From Paragonimus westermani (taxonomy: Eukaryota; Platyhelminthes; Trematoda; Plagiorchiida; Troglotrematidae), in NCBI GenBank assembly GCA_008508345.1, contig QNGE01001217.1, positions 42,381 through 106,380 of the forward strand: a stretch of DNA of 64,000 nucleotides, written 5' to 3'. Shown here piece after piece: positions 12,085 to 24,500 of the stretch. Under the pieces are notes generated by a model, which was given only the letters and a program-made list of their open reading frames with translations, made no database searches and had not been told where the DNA came from. How positions within the stretch are numbered: the stretch's first letter is position 1; every line of letters begins with the position of its first letter. The position numbers were made by a program, and so were the translations under genes.

Positions 12085-13350
12085 TTCCGGCGGAGTACTT
12101 TAATTGTTTTTATCCTTGCTGACTTGTGGCTGAATGTCTTTGTGTAGCAGATTGACCACAGTTCGATCGACCTGATATTTTCTGCTCAACAACTTCATCA
12201 GAAGTGCCGGGAACGCAACCAGCTCCTGTATGCCCTCTTCGTAATCTCCACCAAGGTCTTTAATTCAGTGTGCTGCGAGGCGTTGTGGACTGTTCCTGGT
12301 AAGTCTGGATGTCCAGGTAAGTTCGTTAATTTGATTAGAATATCGCATGCGGGGCTAAAGGCGAAGGTACCTACCTCTGACGATCTTGGTCTTGTCACTG
12401 GTGTGAAGCAGAGCTATGTCCTAGTCCCAGCCCTATTTAGTTCATGTTTGACTGTCGTGCTAATAGGCGCTTTTCAGAACTCAGCAGAGGAGGGTGTTGA
12501 GGTCGAGTTACGGACGGATAGGCGGCTGGTGGATGTTCGACGTTTCGGCAACCAAACCCGGTTACATGCATCAACGATGTGAATGATTCTGTTCGCAGAT
12601 GACAACGCATTCTTGGCACACAGTGGAGAAGAACTGCAACAACTGGAGGCGGCCTTCGCGTCCGCGGTATTCAAGTTCGTATTGGGTGTCAACACAGGTT
12701 GGACTTTTTCTTTTTTTCAGCCTTCTGTGGGCAGAGGTGCTGTTCCTGCACCCCTCTCTGGAGATATTGTCGACAACTGCGTAGATTACTGTCACATGAA
12801 TAGCAATTCGTCAAAATACTTTTCTACGGACCGCAAGTTACGAGCTCGTGTGGTGAAGGCTGGTGTTACATTCGGACTTCTTGAAGAATGTATCTTAAGG
12901 AACCACAGTCTGAAGACACTAAATAATCTGTCTANCTCACATTAGGCAGGACCGAATTATCAAATCTGAACGCTGAGCAACACTCGCTTTTGATTGATGA
13001 TGAGGTTGGCCGATCGCGTCGGGAGGAGACACAGTAAGTGTCCTGTTAACTCCGATCGATAACTGCTCTCATTAAAACTGTGTACCGCCCATTGGTGCTG
13101 CCTAAACTGCCGTTCAGCAGTGAAACTGGAAAGTTGTATCAGCGGAACCTGCGCTATCTGAACCGTTTCCATATGCAGTATTTAGGATTCACCTTAGGTA
13201 TTCGGTGGTTGAACGTGGTTTTGAACACTGAGGTACTGCCGCGAGCAGACATGGACGGAATGCAAGGCTTGGTGATATTGAATCAGCTTCGTTGGCTAGT
13301 TCACATCCGTCAGATTGGCGATGATTGTATTCCAGAACAATAAACTAACC
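12085..13350 (+). pseudogene. Decayed non-LTR retrotransposon reverse transcriptase (ORF2 fragment)
   Basis: A frame-1 translation with few stops runs from about 12085 to 12900 and aligns by eye with non-LTR reverse transcriptases. A QLHQKCRERNQLLYALFV segment corresponds to the finger/motif A region, a GVKQSYVLVPALF segment replaces the usual G-V-R-Q-G-C-V-L-x-P-x-L-F motif, and LFADDNAFLAH (from 12589) is the catalytic motif C. The downstream part (13080-13340) keeps a VYRPLVLPKLPF block, an LNRFHMQYL block and an LNQLRWLVHI block, typical of the region after the RT domain. Motif A reads VISTKVFNSV, where a catalytic Asp is expected, and there is a stop at 12580-12582 just before motif C. 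The element is dead. I see no endonuclease domain upstream, so it is probably 5'-truncated. Base 12935 is an N. Confidence 0.85.
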
Positions 13351-16300
13351 AGCATTGGCCGGATGGACACAAAGGCCTCACTCACAGACCAACTGGTCTC
13401 ATTCCTTCGGGTTTACACTGGATCTGTTGCATGTGAGTGGAACCACAAGTGGCATAGAGCAAGCCACTTGCGGTGATGGCTTAAACGCAGGTGTCATTTG
13501 ACTACGGTCACTGTTACTGACTAGTCCGAACCGGATGCCGTCAGCCGTAGTAGATTGGTACCCTTTACTGTGTCATTGTTCGAATATTAGATAACACGCA
13601 TGTCGTTAAACTGCCAGCCCGGATAAGAGTGTGCACTAATGAGAAGCTACAATATGAACTCGAATTTTATGTTTGCCTTCAACGGGGAACAGCTAACAGT
13701 TACATAACCTTCCACAACTTTGGATATTTACAAGAGAGTGAGGAAGGTTACAAATTTTAGAGCGATCAGGGTGTTGTTGGGAGATATTTTGATACGATGA
13801 AGAACTATGATTGTTTCATACATGTAGGATCACTTGGACTAGCAGCGTGCTTCTGCTCATGTATTACTAATGTGACAAATAAACGGATCTGCAGAACGGC
13901 GAAATTCGGCCACCTTTTACTATTTCGTAAATAAATAGGGGAGTAAATCTGACGAATTTTCAGCAAGGAAAGATTTTATGATGAAAATTGACAATAAGAC
14001 AATTGGACAAACTGTTATGAGATTGAAGGCAGTAGTGAATTACCAGTTTGTTAACTATACACATTGTTAAAAAGAGGAACGGTCCAAGAGTTGAGAAACC
14101 TTATATTTGTGGCGAAAAAACGGTACTAAGTCTGGTATTCGTGAGGGACAGTAACGTGAAGCTGGAGGGTTTTCTTTTATAGAGAACAGTTTGCTACGGT
14201 TCACCTATCGAAGAGCTTGTCAGATGTCGTTGTTCTGCGAACACCACATGTGCACAATGCATAAGTTCTGAGGAAAGTGGGCCGAAATAAGATAGTCCTA
14301 TCTGTTGGAAATAGAATTGGCGCGGAGTGCAAAAACAGGTAGATAGATATGGTAGTCGATGCTGTGGTGACGTTACTATGAAAGTCTGGTGAAACTTTGC
14401 CTTCCACATTGGTTCGAAAAGAGTTCGCTTTGCGGGAAACGTAAAGTGCACAGCCAGACAAACAGACACAGTTGCTGCCGTCTGTTAACCAATATTGGTC
14501 TTCAACAAGACACCGGTAACCTGCATATGGTTGAGAGGAGACGACTGAAGTTAGCGAGCAATGAAACTGACTCAGTTGCCTGACTATTTATATGCTACGA
14601 TTATAAATTGACTGAATACATTTGAAGATTAATTTCCAGCAGTGTAGTTCGCAACAACCGGACACGTCAGTCAAAGGAGTGATAGGGAAGAGAGGTCTTG
14701 CAAACGTGAAATGCACTGAACGAAACCAAGTTTAGAAACTTGGATGAACATGTTGTTAAAGTCCTTGAATGAAGCGAAACTTACATATCCTTTTGACTTC
14801 ACACAGCTACACAAAATCTACGGGTCAGCTGAGAATAATCGGTTAGTCATTTCTGATTTTTGTTGACAATAACTGAAACCAGTTTGTAGTTGAACCTTTT
14901 TCATGTTGTTTTTTCCATTTGCACTCCAATCCTCACTTTATCAAAATCTTTCAATTTACGCAAAGCCGTTTTACTTTTGGGAAAAAGACAGTTGGCCGTG
15001 TAAACTGAGGGGAGGGGAAGGCTGTATATTGGGAGTGAGCAAAACTAAACTTTCTTCAGCAGTAAAACTGATGGATTGCGCAAGAGTTTTACTCTAGTTT
15101 ACATTGGTTCAATAACAGTTTTTAAGTAATATTAACTGAAAGTGCACTGGTATAACAGTAAAGTTAAGTAGTAAACATAGATACTCGTTGTTGCAACCCA
15201 TACCGCAAGGTGTGTTTTGCGCTAATCTCTCCACACTCGTTTATTTTTTATTAAGTGAGGCAATCTGGGGTCCTAACAGGAAGCTCGCGTAGAAATGTTT
15301 TATGGAAGTTGTATACCAAGCTACCTTACAAATAAACCTCATCGAGCCCAACATTAGATATACGGGTTTTCTTTATCAACAGTTGCTTTTTTTAGCCTAC
15401 GTGTTTAGCCAAGGTGAGTTCTCATAACTGCACACAACTGGAGTGGCTTGTACATTCATGGCTGTTTGTGACGACTGTTTTAACAAAAATAACTGTTCAC
15501 ATCAGATTCCGAATTCACCTTCTGACATCGAAAACTAACACTACATAGTTTCCTGAGTGATATCGTTCCTGAATAACATACATTGAATTCGGTTATAGAG
15601 GTGATATTCAAATGACCTCTTACAAAAATAGTCGTGCAATGTGAAAAGTTCTAGGGGCGCTTGGATAATACACCAATTTCGGTGAGAACTGTGTACCGTA
15701 TTAGTCTGAAAACGGTTGAGCACAAATCCCAATTTTGAACGTTCAAGCTTTCCTGCAAACGACCTTATCTACTTGTCTTTCAGTTAGTTTTCCTCGTGAA
15801 AATCAATATTTCATATATGAAAATTCACGACAAAACAAAGTAATCGCGTTACTGTTTCATATCGGTTTCTCAGGTGAGCGGTTGGAAGTTGCAAAACGTT
15901 CCTGCTACACTTTGGATGCTGAGCCTCATTCATCTACACGCTGGATGAAATATAAGGCTTTGACAAATCACCTGTCAAGAACTATCAGAGAACACAGTCC
16001 GTTTGGCGTTGGTTACAAGACCACCGTTCGTAGTTATAGTGACCTTAACTTGTAGTTAGATTTTGCTGACAGTTTTTAACTCACAGTTTTAACCTTAAAC
16101 CTGACTGAATCAGTGGCATTTGGCAACCCACAAAAGTTCCAGTAGCAGCTGCAGTGGTGGGGGTGAGGTGGGTTGTGTACACTGTTTTCTCACACTCACG
16201 TATCTATGAGAAACGAGGGGCTGAACTCGCTACCGTTCTTTCAGTGTATTTTCTACTTGTCAAACGGGTAGATTGTTGCTTACTGGGTGTGCAGTATCTC

Positions 16301-19300
16301 TGTTCTTTTATAGAGCGGATAGACGATCATAGTGCCATACCGGAACATCAACGGTGGTCGAAAACAAACGTTCACTTGTGTGCACTGATTCACTCCGTTT
16401 CCGACTGCGGATACCAAAATAGTGTGTGAGTGGCAGATTGAACCGCGTTAGATGGTCTCATTAGTTGAGGTTATAAGGTGCGCTCGTTCACTCAGCTCAT
16501 GACAGACGTTTCGCGCAGAGCCAGGAGTCTTCATGTATGTATACTTCAAGACACATGAAATCTATGGAGCATAACAGGACAATTAAAACAAAATAATTTT
16601 TTGCTTCGCCCAACTTTCCTCCACACCGCAGACATGTATAGAAGAAAACCGTGGATTAGCACAAACTGGCGAGTGTTTACAACATCTATACATGATTCTG
16701 ATACCATAGTTGATTATCACAGTCACTAATGTAACCGGTAAAGTCAGTCAAGCTTTCATTCTCACATAACTTCGCCATGACTTCAGACGATCGCCAACAG
16801 TCAACACTGACGGTCAGGTACATTTTTCGTTTCTGTAAATAACTTTATACCTTCAATAAGTGAAGAACATTTAATTAAGTAAGCCCGTAATAAACAGTGT
16901 TGATCAACATGAATCTCAAGAAAAATATCACTGAACTACCAATATCGGTATTCACTGCAATTAACTACTGAATCGGTTTTCCGGTCATTCCTAAAAGAGG
17001 GAGGCTGGATATCCACAGAAGTCAAGCTAACTAGGGTCTAACCAGAGAAGAGTGAGACCGGGTGCGTACATATAAGTGTGTACAACGAGATCTATTAGAA
17101 GATATATGACCACAATTAGAGAAAGTTAAATACGTGGAGTGGGTGGGGTGGGATGTCAATTTTGCTGTACAACTAACCATCTGGTAGATACCGTCATGGA
17201 TACAGTTGAAGACTATATCATGCATGACAGGATGATTGCCCCGAGTTTGCACTGGTCGAGTATATTTGAACACACCGGTTGAGCGTTTAATCAGCTATTC
17301 TCTGTTGCCTTAGGATGTTATGAACTGAAGTATCAAGTTCACAACCAATGTCAACTCGCGTAGCTTTATCTAAAGAAAGTTGCACAAACAGGCTGAATTT
17401 AGCTATTTTCCCAAGTACGATTAGCTGAAACGTTATCGATCGTTGGGGCGGCAGCATTCCGGCTAACATCGGGACCCACGTTTCCGTGAACCTATCACTA
17501 CAGAAATAAATCCACTCATTTACCAGTTGGTTAGGCGTAACAATTCGGGCGATTAATAAAACATGTACGCAGATACCTCTCACGCAAATCCTCGGGAGCG
17601 CCACAGAATGATTAAATTAGACTACGTATGTAATATTCTATCGAACACAACAGTTTAACGAAATAGAATTACGTGTGATATCGGATAATGTCAGGCATCA
17701 TAGAAAATTTTGTCTATCAACTGCACCAATTCTTGCACAATTGGCACATCCAGAGACTGACACACGAGATGAATTAGAGGTTTTGTTTGCAATGTTTTTC
17801 CACTGAAGCGAACTAAAACTTAAACTTCAATGAATAAACAATATTGCTACAGAAATTAAATGGACTGTATCAATGATCCTGGGTGTCAGCAACGATATTT
17901 TGTAAACGTGTGACTAAGCATTCTGGTTTGGGATGTAATATTTGTGGAAGTCAAAGAAATGTTGGTCAGTATTTTAAAATAATACTTTCTGAAAAAAGTT
18001 CCGATCTTCAACTTGATCCCGTTGATAAGCGTTAGTTTTTATCACATATCGAACCATTTCACAGGAATCAGACATGTGGGCAACTACTTACGTTACACTT
18101 GTTTTTATTCATAGGGACGATGGAGTGAAACGTGTGCAGTGCGCGGTTATTTGATTCTGTTGCTTTTGCAGATGCTTTTGAGAAAAAAGACTGTGTCTGA
18201 CTTCTATTGCTTTCCAAATAACTCTTCAGCTAAATAATCCAATACGGTTTTCAAGAGCAGTCCTTATTAATAAGCAAAGTAGGCTTGTTACATAACTCAT
18301 CATAGTGTTTTTAAACATCAGCTTGGAAAAATGTGGGGTGGTTAGAAGATGTACAAACCAAACTCAAACAAGATCAAATCTGATAAAACTCACCTTTGAA
18401 CCCCTTCGTGGTGACTGACGATCGACAACCTTCCGATATGGTTACCTAGCCAATAATGAGCGCCACCCAGTGATGATGTACTTAACTGAAAGTGCAATTT
18501 GCGGTGCATACGGATTTAGCAGTTAGTGATAAATCAAGTGAAAACCATGTGCTCAATTGCGCACACTCTAAGTCAACCATCGAATGAGGTCAGCGGCATA
18601 TGCACACACACACAGCGACAATTTTGTTCTATTACATTGTCATGATTTGATGTCCATTTTAAAAGATCTGAACAGGAAACATTCCAATGTTGTCTTTTTG
18701 TGGGCTTGTATACATACGTGCCGTCCGCACACACTCACATACAGTATTTCTCATTTAGACCGAGCACACTAACTTTGAGTGAGGTTATAGTCCATTCTGG
18801 TACTACTGTTGCCTATAGATTTGTACGGGTGCGGATGTGCGCTTAAACCTTTGCTGCCGTAACCAGTCTTTTGTTAAGGACCGGTTAACCGTCTTCCAGT
18901 GTGTGCGCGTACGAGTGTGCGTTTAGAGTGTGGTTGTCCATATTACATGTGCCATTTAGAATAGGGGTAGCTCATTCAAAAAGCCTCTGCTTCATCACGT
19001 CAGCTTCAGTGGCAGAAAACAGCACAGTGGTTTAGACAATTTACCGCTCGTTTGCAGTTTATCAACCTATCGAACAGTCGTTTTCATGGTAATCACACCG
19101 ATAGATACCGATTCACTGATACAAGTTCATTGTGATAGACCCGCAGTGCATAGCATCGGACAGGTCACATTTGCTTTTTAGCGCAGTGGTTCGTCAAGAG
19201 AAACATACGTAAGTAATGGGCTGAGTGAGATGAAACAGCTCAACATTCTACAAGTTAGTCAGTTGATAGAACTCTCTGCTTACGCATAGAGGCAGTTAAC

Positions 19301-21182
19301 GGGATGCACGTTTGTTTAGTGTACGAGTCATACAATATAACACTACATGTGTCGGTGATTTTTCCAAATGGATGGATTCACGGTATGGATAATAAGTGCT
19401 ATCAGGTTACTAGGCTAATTTCTACCGCTTTGGTCTAGATTGGACTAGGAAGCGCTGTAAATCCTGATAGAGATAAAGGTAAGCCTAGTTAACAAAGGTG
19501 TACATGAAATCTGTTGTCTCCTACCCTTAAGACAAGTATAAAAATGATAAAAACAACAAGTTTTTGAACGGTTGTGAGTAATGGACAACATGGACCGAAT
19601 TAACTGTTATCCGCTAAATAGTTTTGTACTTTGGTTAGCAAAATTAAGCTCCACTGACAAGTTCATAGCGACCTTCCCATTCGATCGATTCGATCGATTT
19701 GGCTGCTCCATTCTTAACAGAAGCACCAGGCTTCTGTCATATAACTCACAAATTTGCCGCTGAAATCATCCTAGAGTCATTCAGTTTTATCAGTAATTTC
19801 GTGCCCTCTGAACCGGGCGCATCTAATTTCGGATAAGAAAAAAGAAAATCACAGAGAGAAAGGCATTGTTACAAATTTGAAAAGACAATGCGGAAGATTT
19901 AAAAGTGGGAGCGACGAAATCGGGTGGCTCTCTTTCAAAAATAGTCAGATTTTTCGACTCATGCTGAGGTTCTGATAATACTTGAAATCGTGTCTGCCAC
20001 AAAGCATAGCCAGTCCGTACAAGCTCCTTGCTGTGAATGCATCCCGAATGACAATTGACTGTTGTTTTTCATACGCAGACACTTCAGCTGGTTTAAGGGA
20101 TTGTGTTAACATAACCCTTAAGGATCAGGATCGTCTGGACCAGCTTATCTGTGCGCTGAATACCATAACTTACTGCTGAAGTGTCCATGAGATTCCATTG
20201 CCACTGATGGTGTTTGTGATTACAAAAATCAGACTTTTTCATATGTCGGTATTCTGATCGATGGCAATATGGCAGGGTTCTTTGAATTTTTCCCGCTCAA
20301 ACGACTGACATATACAAGATTTTGCCACCAAAGAACCGGTTATTGTAATAGATCTCCTTGAGTAAATTATTCGATGGTTCGTTTGAGTCAGCCTTATTTA
20401 TGAATACCTATCAGTGGGTAGCAAATGTTTACCTTCGAAGCTGTTCAGCAATTTCCCATAACCTCAGATTGATTTCAGTTAATTCCTACATCCAAACTTT
20501 GCCGAATTTAACCACCGTCATACATCTTGTGATGAGAGAAAAAGTTTTCTCGTTTAAGTGAGCGTCTACTAGACAGCAAGTTGACAGCTCATTCACTTTG
20601 TATTACCGACCCACCATAGGATACCCATCACATAGCTTCGTACAACCCCAGATGATATCAGTTCGTAGCAGGTGCTTGTTCGTTGAACCTTGAGTTAATT
20701 GGGAATTCTTGTGCTGAGTGTGGGGAGCCGGCCTTGTTTGGGAGTATAAATAGTCATCCAGTGCTGTCGCGGCTATTTTTCCGCTTATGATAGTAGGATG
20801 TGTAATAGGTCTCAAAACATTTACGTGGAAGGAAGCGTAGTGGATGTAAACAGCTGGAAGAAAGTATTTGATTAGGAAGCGTGGATGCTACCAGTTACTT
20901 CTGAGATATCTTCGTCTTTCACAAACCTTCTTTTGTCTGGAATAAGTACGACAGGAGAAAACAACTGTTCAAATCGCCCCTGAAGAAAACGTCATTCAGC
21001 AGTCTTTAGGTCCAGTGGGTTGGGTGCTCATTTTACTTGAAACGGAGGTTGAGAACTGGTTGTGAAGGAACTTTTGTTAGTCACTATTACATTATGAGAT
21101 ACACTTTGAAAATACGAAAACATATTGTTCAATATTATAAGATTTCTCATGAGTATTAGGGGCTTTGGTTCTAGATATACTG
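13351..21182. other. Gene-free stretch
   Basis: I see no supportable gene, RNA or recognisable element. Bases 13351-13540 may hold the remainder of the dead non-LTR element, but the translation is too broken to follow. There is a perfect 8-bp hairpin at about 13450-13474 (CAAGTGGC ... GCCACTTG) and a tandem ATTCGATCG motif at about 19679-19699. The remaining open frames are short and unrecognised. Confidence 0.45.
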
Positions 21183-21514
21183 AGCGCCACTCGAAATTGA
21201 TCGCAGCTGTCGTATTCTCATAGAGTTTTCAGTCGCCCCCTCCGAAAAGAAGCACTGGATTCAAGTTTTACTCTTGTTTGAACTTGTCAGTGGTTTACGT
21301 CCTTCCCACGGCCTAATGTGAGGTCAATGGAACAGTGGTCAACACGGCTGTCTCATGAAAGCGTGGTCGGAGTTCTGGTGCCGGCCTTGGCGAGGAGATG
21401 CACTAATAATGAGCTCTAACAAGAGAGCAACCCCAGTCTGGTGCTTTTTTTCGAAGGGGGCCTACTGGAAACTATAAGAGAACGCAACAGCTGCTATCAG
21501 TTGCAAATGGTGTT
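21183..21514 (+). mobile_element. tRNA-core inverted-repeat element, copy B (compact)
   Basis: The element has long imperfect terminal inverted repeats at about 21183-21288 and 21410-21514. The left one carries AATTGATCGCAGCTG, an AGAGTTTTCAGTCG block and CGAAAAGAAGCAC; the right one carries their reverse-complement counterparts. The loop of about 120 bp contains a tRNA-like module at 21315-21386: a TGGAACAGTGGTCAAC A-box-like part (from 21328), a GTCTCATGAAAGCG middle part and a GGAGTTCTGGTGCCGG B-box-like part. Relative to copy A it lacks about 210 bp between the left repeat and the tRNA-like module. It is thus reduced to hairpin arm, tRNA-like domain, hairpin arm. I found no clear target-site duplication. 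No protein is encoded, so any mobility would need proteins supplied in trans. Confidence 0.8.
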
Positions 21515-24500
21515 TAATCTACATTACAAGATTTAGTTTTGATCAACTTTGTCTCACTTTTGACAGATGTATAGAGTCCAGAGCAGGTACATACTTGTAT
21601 ACAGCGTGTGATTTACAGTTGCTATTTTCGGCAAGGTGTGTTACTCTATTTGTTTACAATCATAACTTACTGAGGTGCTCGGTTCCCCACGTGATCTAAC
21701 GGTTTGCTTGCAAGCAGAAGATGAGCCCAACAAAAGCATAGTGATTGCTGTACGTGGTGATTCTAAAGGCAGTGAGAACAAAAAGTGTGAACCGACTACC
21801 TCACCCACTGCAAGACACATCGTGTATACGAATAATACTGTTCACTCTATCAGTCCGTTAGACGTGTTGCTGCGCCACCAGAACCCTAAGTTTGCCATTA
21901 CTCACTACCCGGTAAAATGTGTGCGTGGATTTTTGCTCTGGGCAGTTTGTCTGTCTTGAAACTGACAACATTTCGTCCTCTGACTTATAACCTAGTCGTC
22001 ACCGTTCCCGTGTTTTACTATTTTACTTGCGTGAAAGAAATGTCAGCACCTCCCAATACTTCTTCCTTGCTCGTAAGTGATGTACGCTGTGGTACCACAG
22101 AGCACAGGTGCCTTTTCGTCTCACACTTAGGCAGGCTGTGCATTTATCACATGGGATATTTGGGATCACCTCCGCTACCCACTTCCCCCATCTGTAATGA
22201 TGTTTTGTCACTCGGTTCCTTAGAGTAAACCAGCACGGTGATTCGACTGTTGATCGCACAGTACACTGTAATGCTATTTCGACACTGAGTTTCCCTAACT
22301 CTATTAATGAAAAACAAAAGAAACTGTGTCGTCAGGCATTAACGGGTCAATCACGTCTCGTCACTTCCCAATGTGAAACCAGTGACTTTTACAGTATATG
22401 CACGAATCAACAGGTGAACGAATCAGTTAGAACCAACTTAAAGTTTTACATTATAGTGAGACGTTCAGCTCGTAGCCAGGAGATTTATTTCCTCAAAGTC
22501 ATGTGGTCATAAAACTACCGGCTGATGTCCGGTAAACAGTGATTCGTCAGTCAGTAACACTTAGATTATAACTAGGTAAAAGTATCTTGGATGATATCAC
22601 AGAAAAACCAGATGGCCTGTTGCTAGGAGTGAGGTGAAGAGTCGTGTTCTGACGCATCAGTCAAAGGTTCCGTAGTTGGCAATGTGTACAGTGACAGTTC
22701 AAAGGTATGCTTAGCTGTGTACACTGGGCCGAAATATTGAACCCCCCCAATCCACGTACTGAAAAATAAACACAGAAAATGCGCATGAGTTTTCGATGTC
22801 CAGGATCGCTGTTAGAGTTCATACAGGTTGATACTGTCATCCCATTTACAATCATCAGGCACGAAAATGTACTACTGGGTCGTGGCTGTATTCTATAAAG
22901 GACATGTGTCTGAACTCTATCTCTAACTCCTGGCCTTTTGTTCTTAACCCATAACATCTTCATGCATGTCTCAAAGTGGGTATTGATTTTCCTGTCAGGC
23001 TTATGAAACCACACAGACTACCACGTGAATCACGGTGTCTCTGTGCGCAGTCTATATTTTCTTTCCCGTGCCTATCTGAAAGGGTGTACACCTGAATGGA
23101 ATTAACATTCAGTCTAGGCTTTATCATACAGAAGAAGGATTCCTAAGGGTTAGCAAACTCCACCGAACTAACACCAGAACAAAGGAGACGCGGGTTCATT
23201 GTCTTCAGAGGGCAACTGCGTTCTTTACTGATGACTCTCCTCGGACGGCCACTTTTTCGACGATACTTGAAACTATGTCTCACGAACAGTGTTCTTCAGT
23301 AGTGTATTATTCACCAGCAATAATTTGCAATTTGTTTAACAGGATTTGATATTCCAATCAGCTTCCTCTTTTGCCCTCACACCAAATGGTGGTGGACTGT
23401 CGAAAATGACTGGTTGACTTTGTATTGTCGTTTATGAACGGGAATTAAACTTATCGGTTCCTTGTAATTAGATGTGAAACCCAATCATACTAGTGGTGAA
23501 TACAGCTCCACAACATCGGATTAAGTGCAGTAGCTAGTACCATTTATCCATCCCCTTAGTTGAACGGACTCTGCGACACAGAATCCATCAGAAGGATTTC
23601 ACGTCTGGCGATGTTCGAAGAACTGTCAGACGAGCAGAATAGAGTAGTCCAAAATTTGTTTTGATTTCAATGGAGAGGTGCTGCCAACATGACAGTTTAC
23701 GTCCCTTGAAGGAATGCCTGCTTGCACCAATGAACCATAACAGGCGTGGTCGCAGACATCTGGAACAAACAGTTAGTCCAAAGGGTTTACAACGATAACT
23801 TTGTTACTCAGAGAGCTGTTGGCTGTTATTGAAAACCGTGATGCTTATGGACCCTTTATTAACTGGCGAGCGCAGTCGTGTATTTGACGGTGCACTCCAA
23901 TTTACTATAACGGCCTGCTGTTGAATCAAATCAAACCTTTTTTCCTGAAGATTATGGTTGTACTCAACCTAACCTTCACTGCGTTACACGTGAGTCCCAA
24001 AATGTGGGAAGATCCGTTTTTCTTCCGGACGATAAAATGTACCTTCGAACTCCTTAACTGAACAAACTAGGTCATCATAATCATTGGTAGGGCTCTTAGA
24101 TATGTGATGTGGCACTTTAGGCCAGTCTGTTTTCCATTATCCCCTTACATTAAATTAATAATTCGACTTTCGCAGTCATCACCTGCTAGCCTATTCGAAC
24201 CTTTGGGGGGATCGCTTGCATTACGATAGTCAACTATGATGTGCACACAATGCAAAGTAGAAAGACACAGCGCTTATATTGTTGTTCCATTTTTCACCAA
24301 GACTTCACCAAATTATATCTGTCAGAATATTAAGAAGCTCCTGACCATGCAAGTTTGCGCGAGTGGTCTCATCCGCTCTTCAGACTGCCCTGAGGTTCTA
24401 GAATCATATTCCGAAACTTTGAAAAGATCGTCGAGTACCACAGAAATTACCCTTAATGTCCTGTGGCCACTCGATCCAAGGTGGTTGGTAGGTTGGGTGT

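Noticed and set aside
12935..12935. Single ambiguous base N within the reverse transcriptase relic
   Set aside because: A sequencing or assembly ambiguity with no effect on the annotation.
14390..14440. GGTTCGAAAAGAGTTCGC, possibly another copy of the A-D inverted repeat
   Set aside because: Only a short word matches, and no partner repeat or tRNA-like core was found nearby.
19209..19224. GTAAGTAATGGGCTG repeated at about 38605
   Set aside because: A 15-bp exact match is expected by chance about once or twice in a window of this size.
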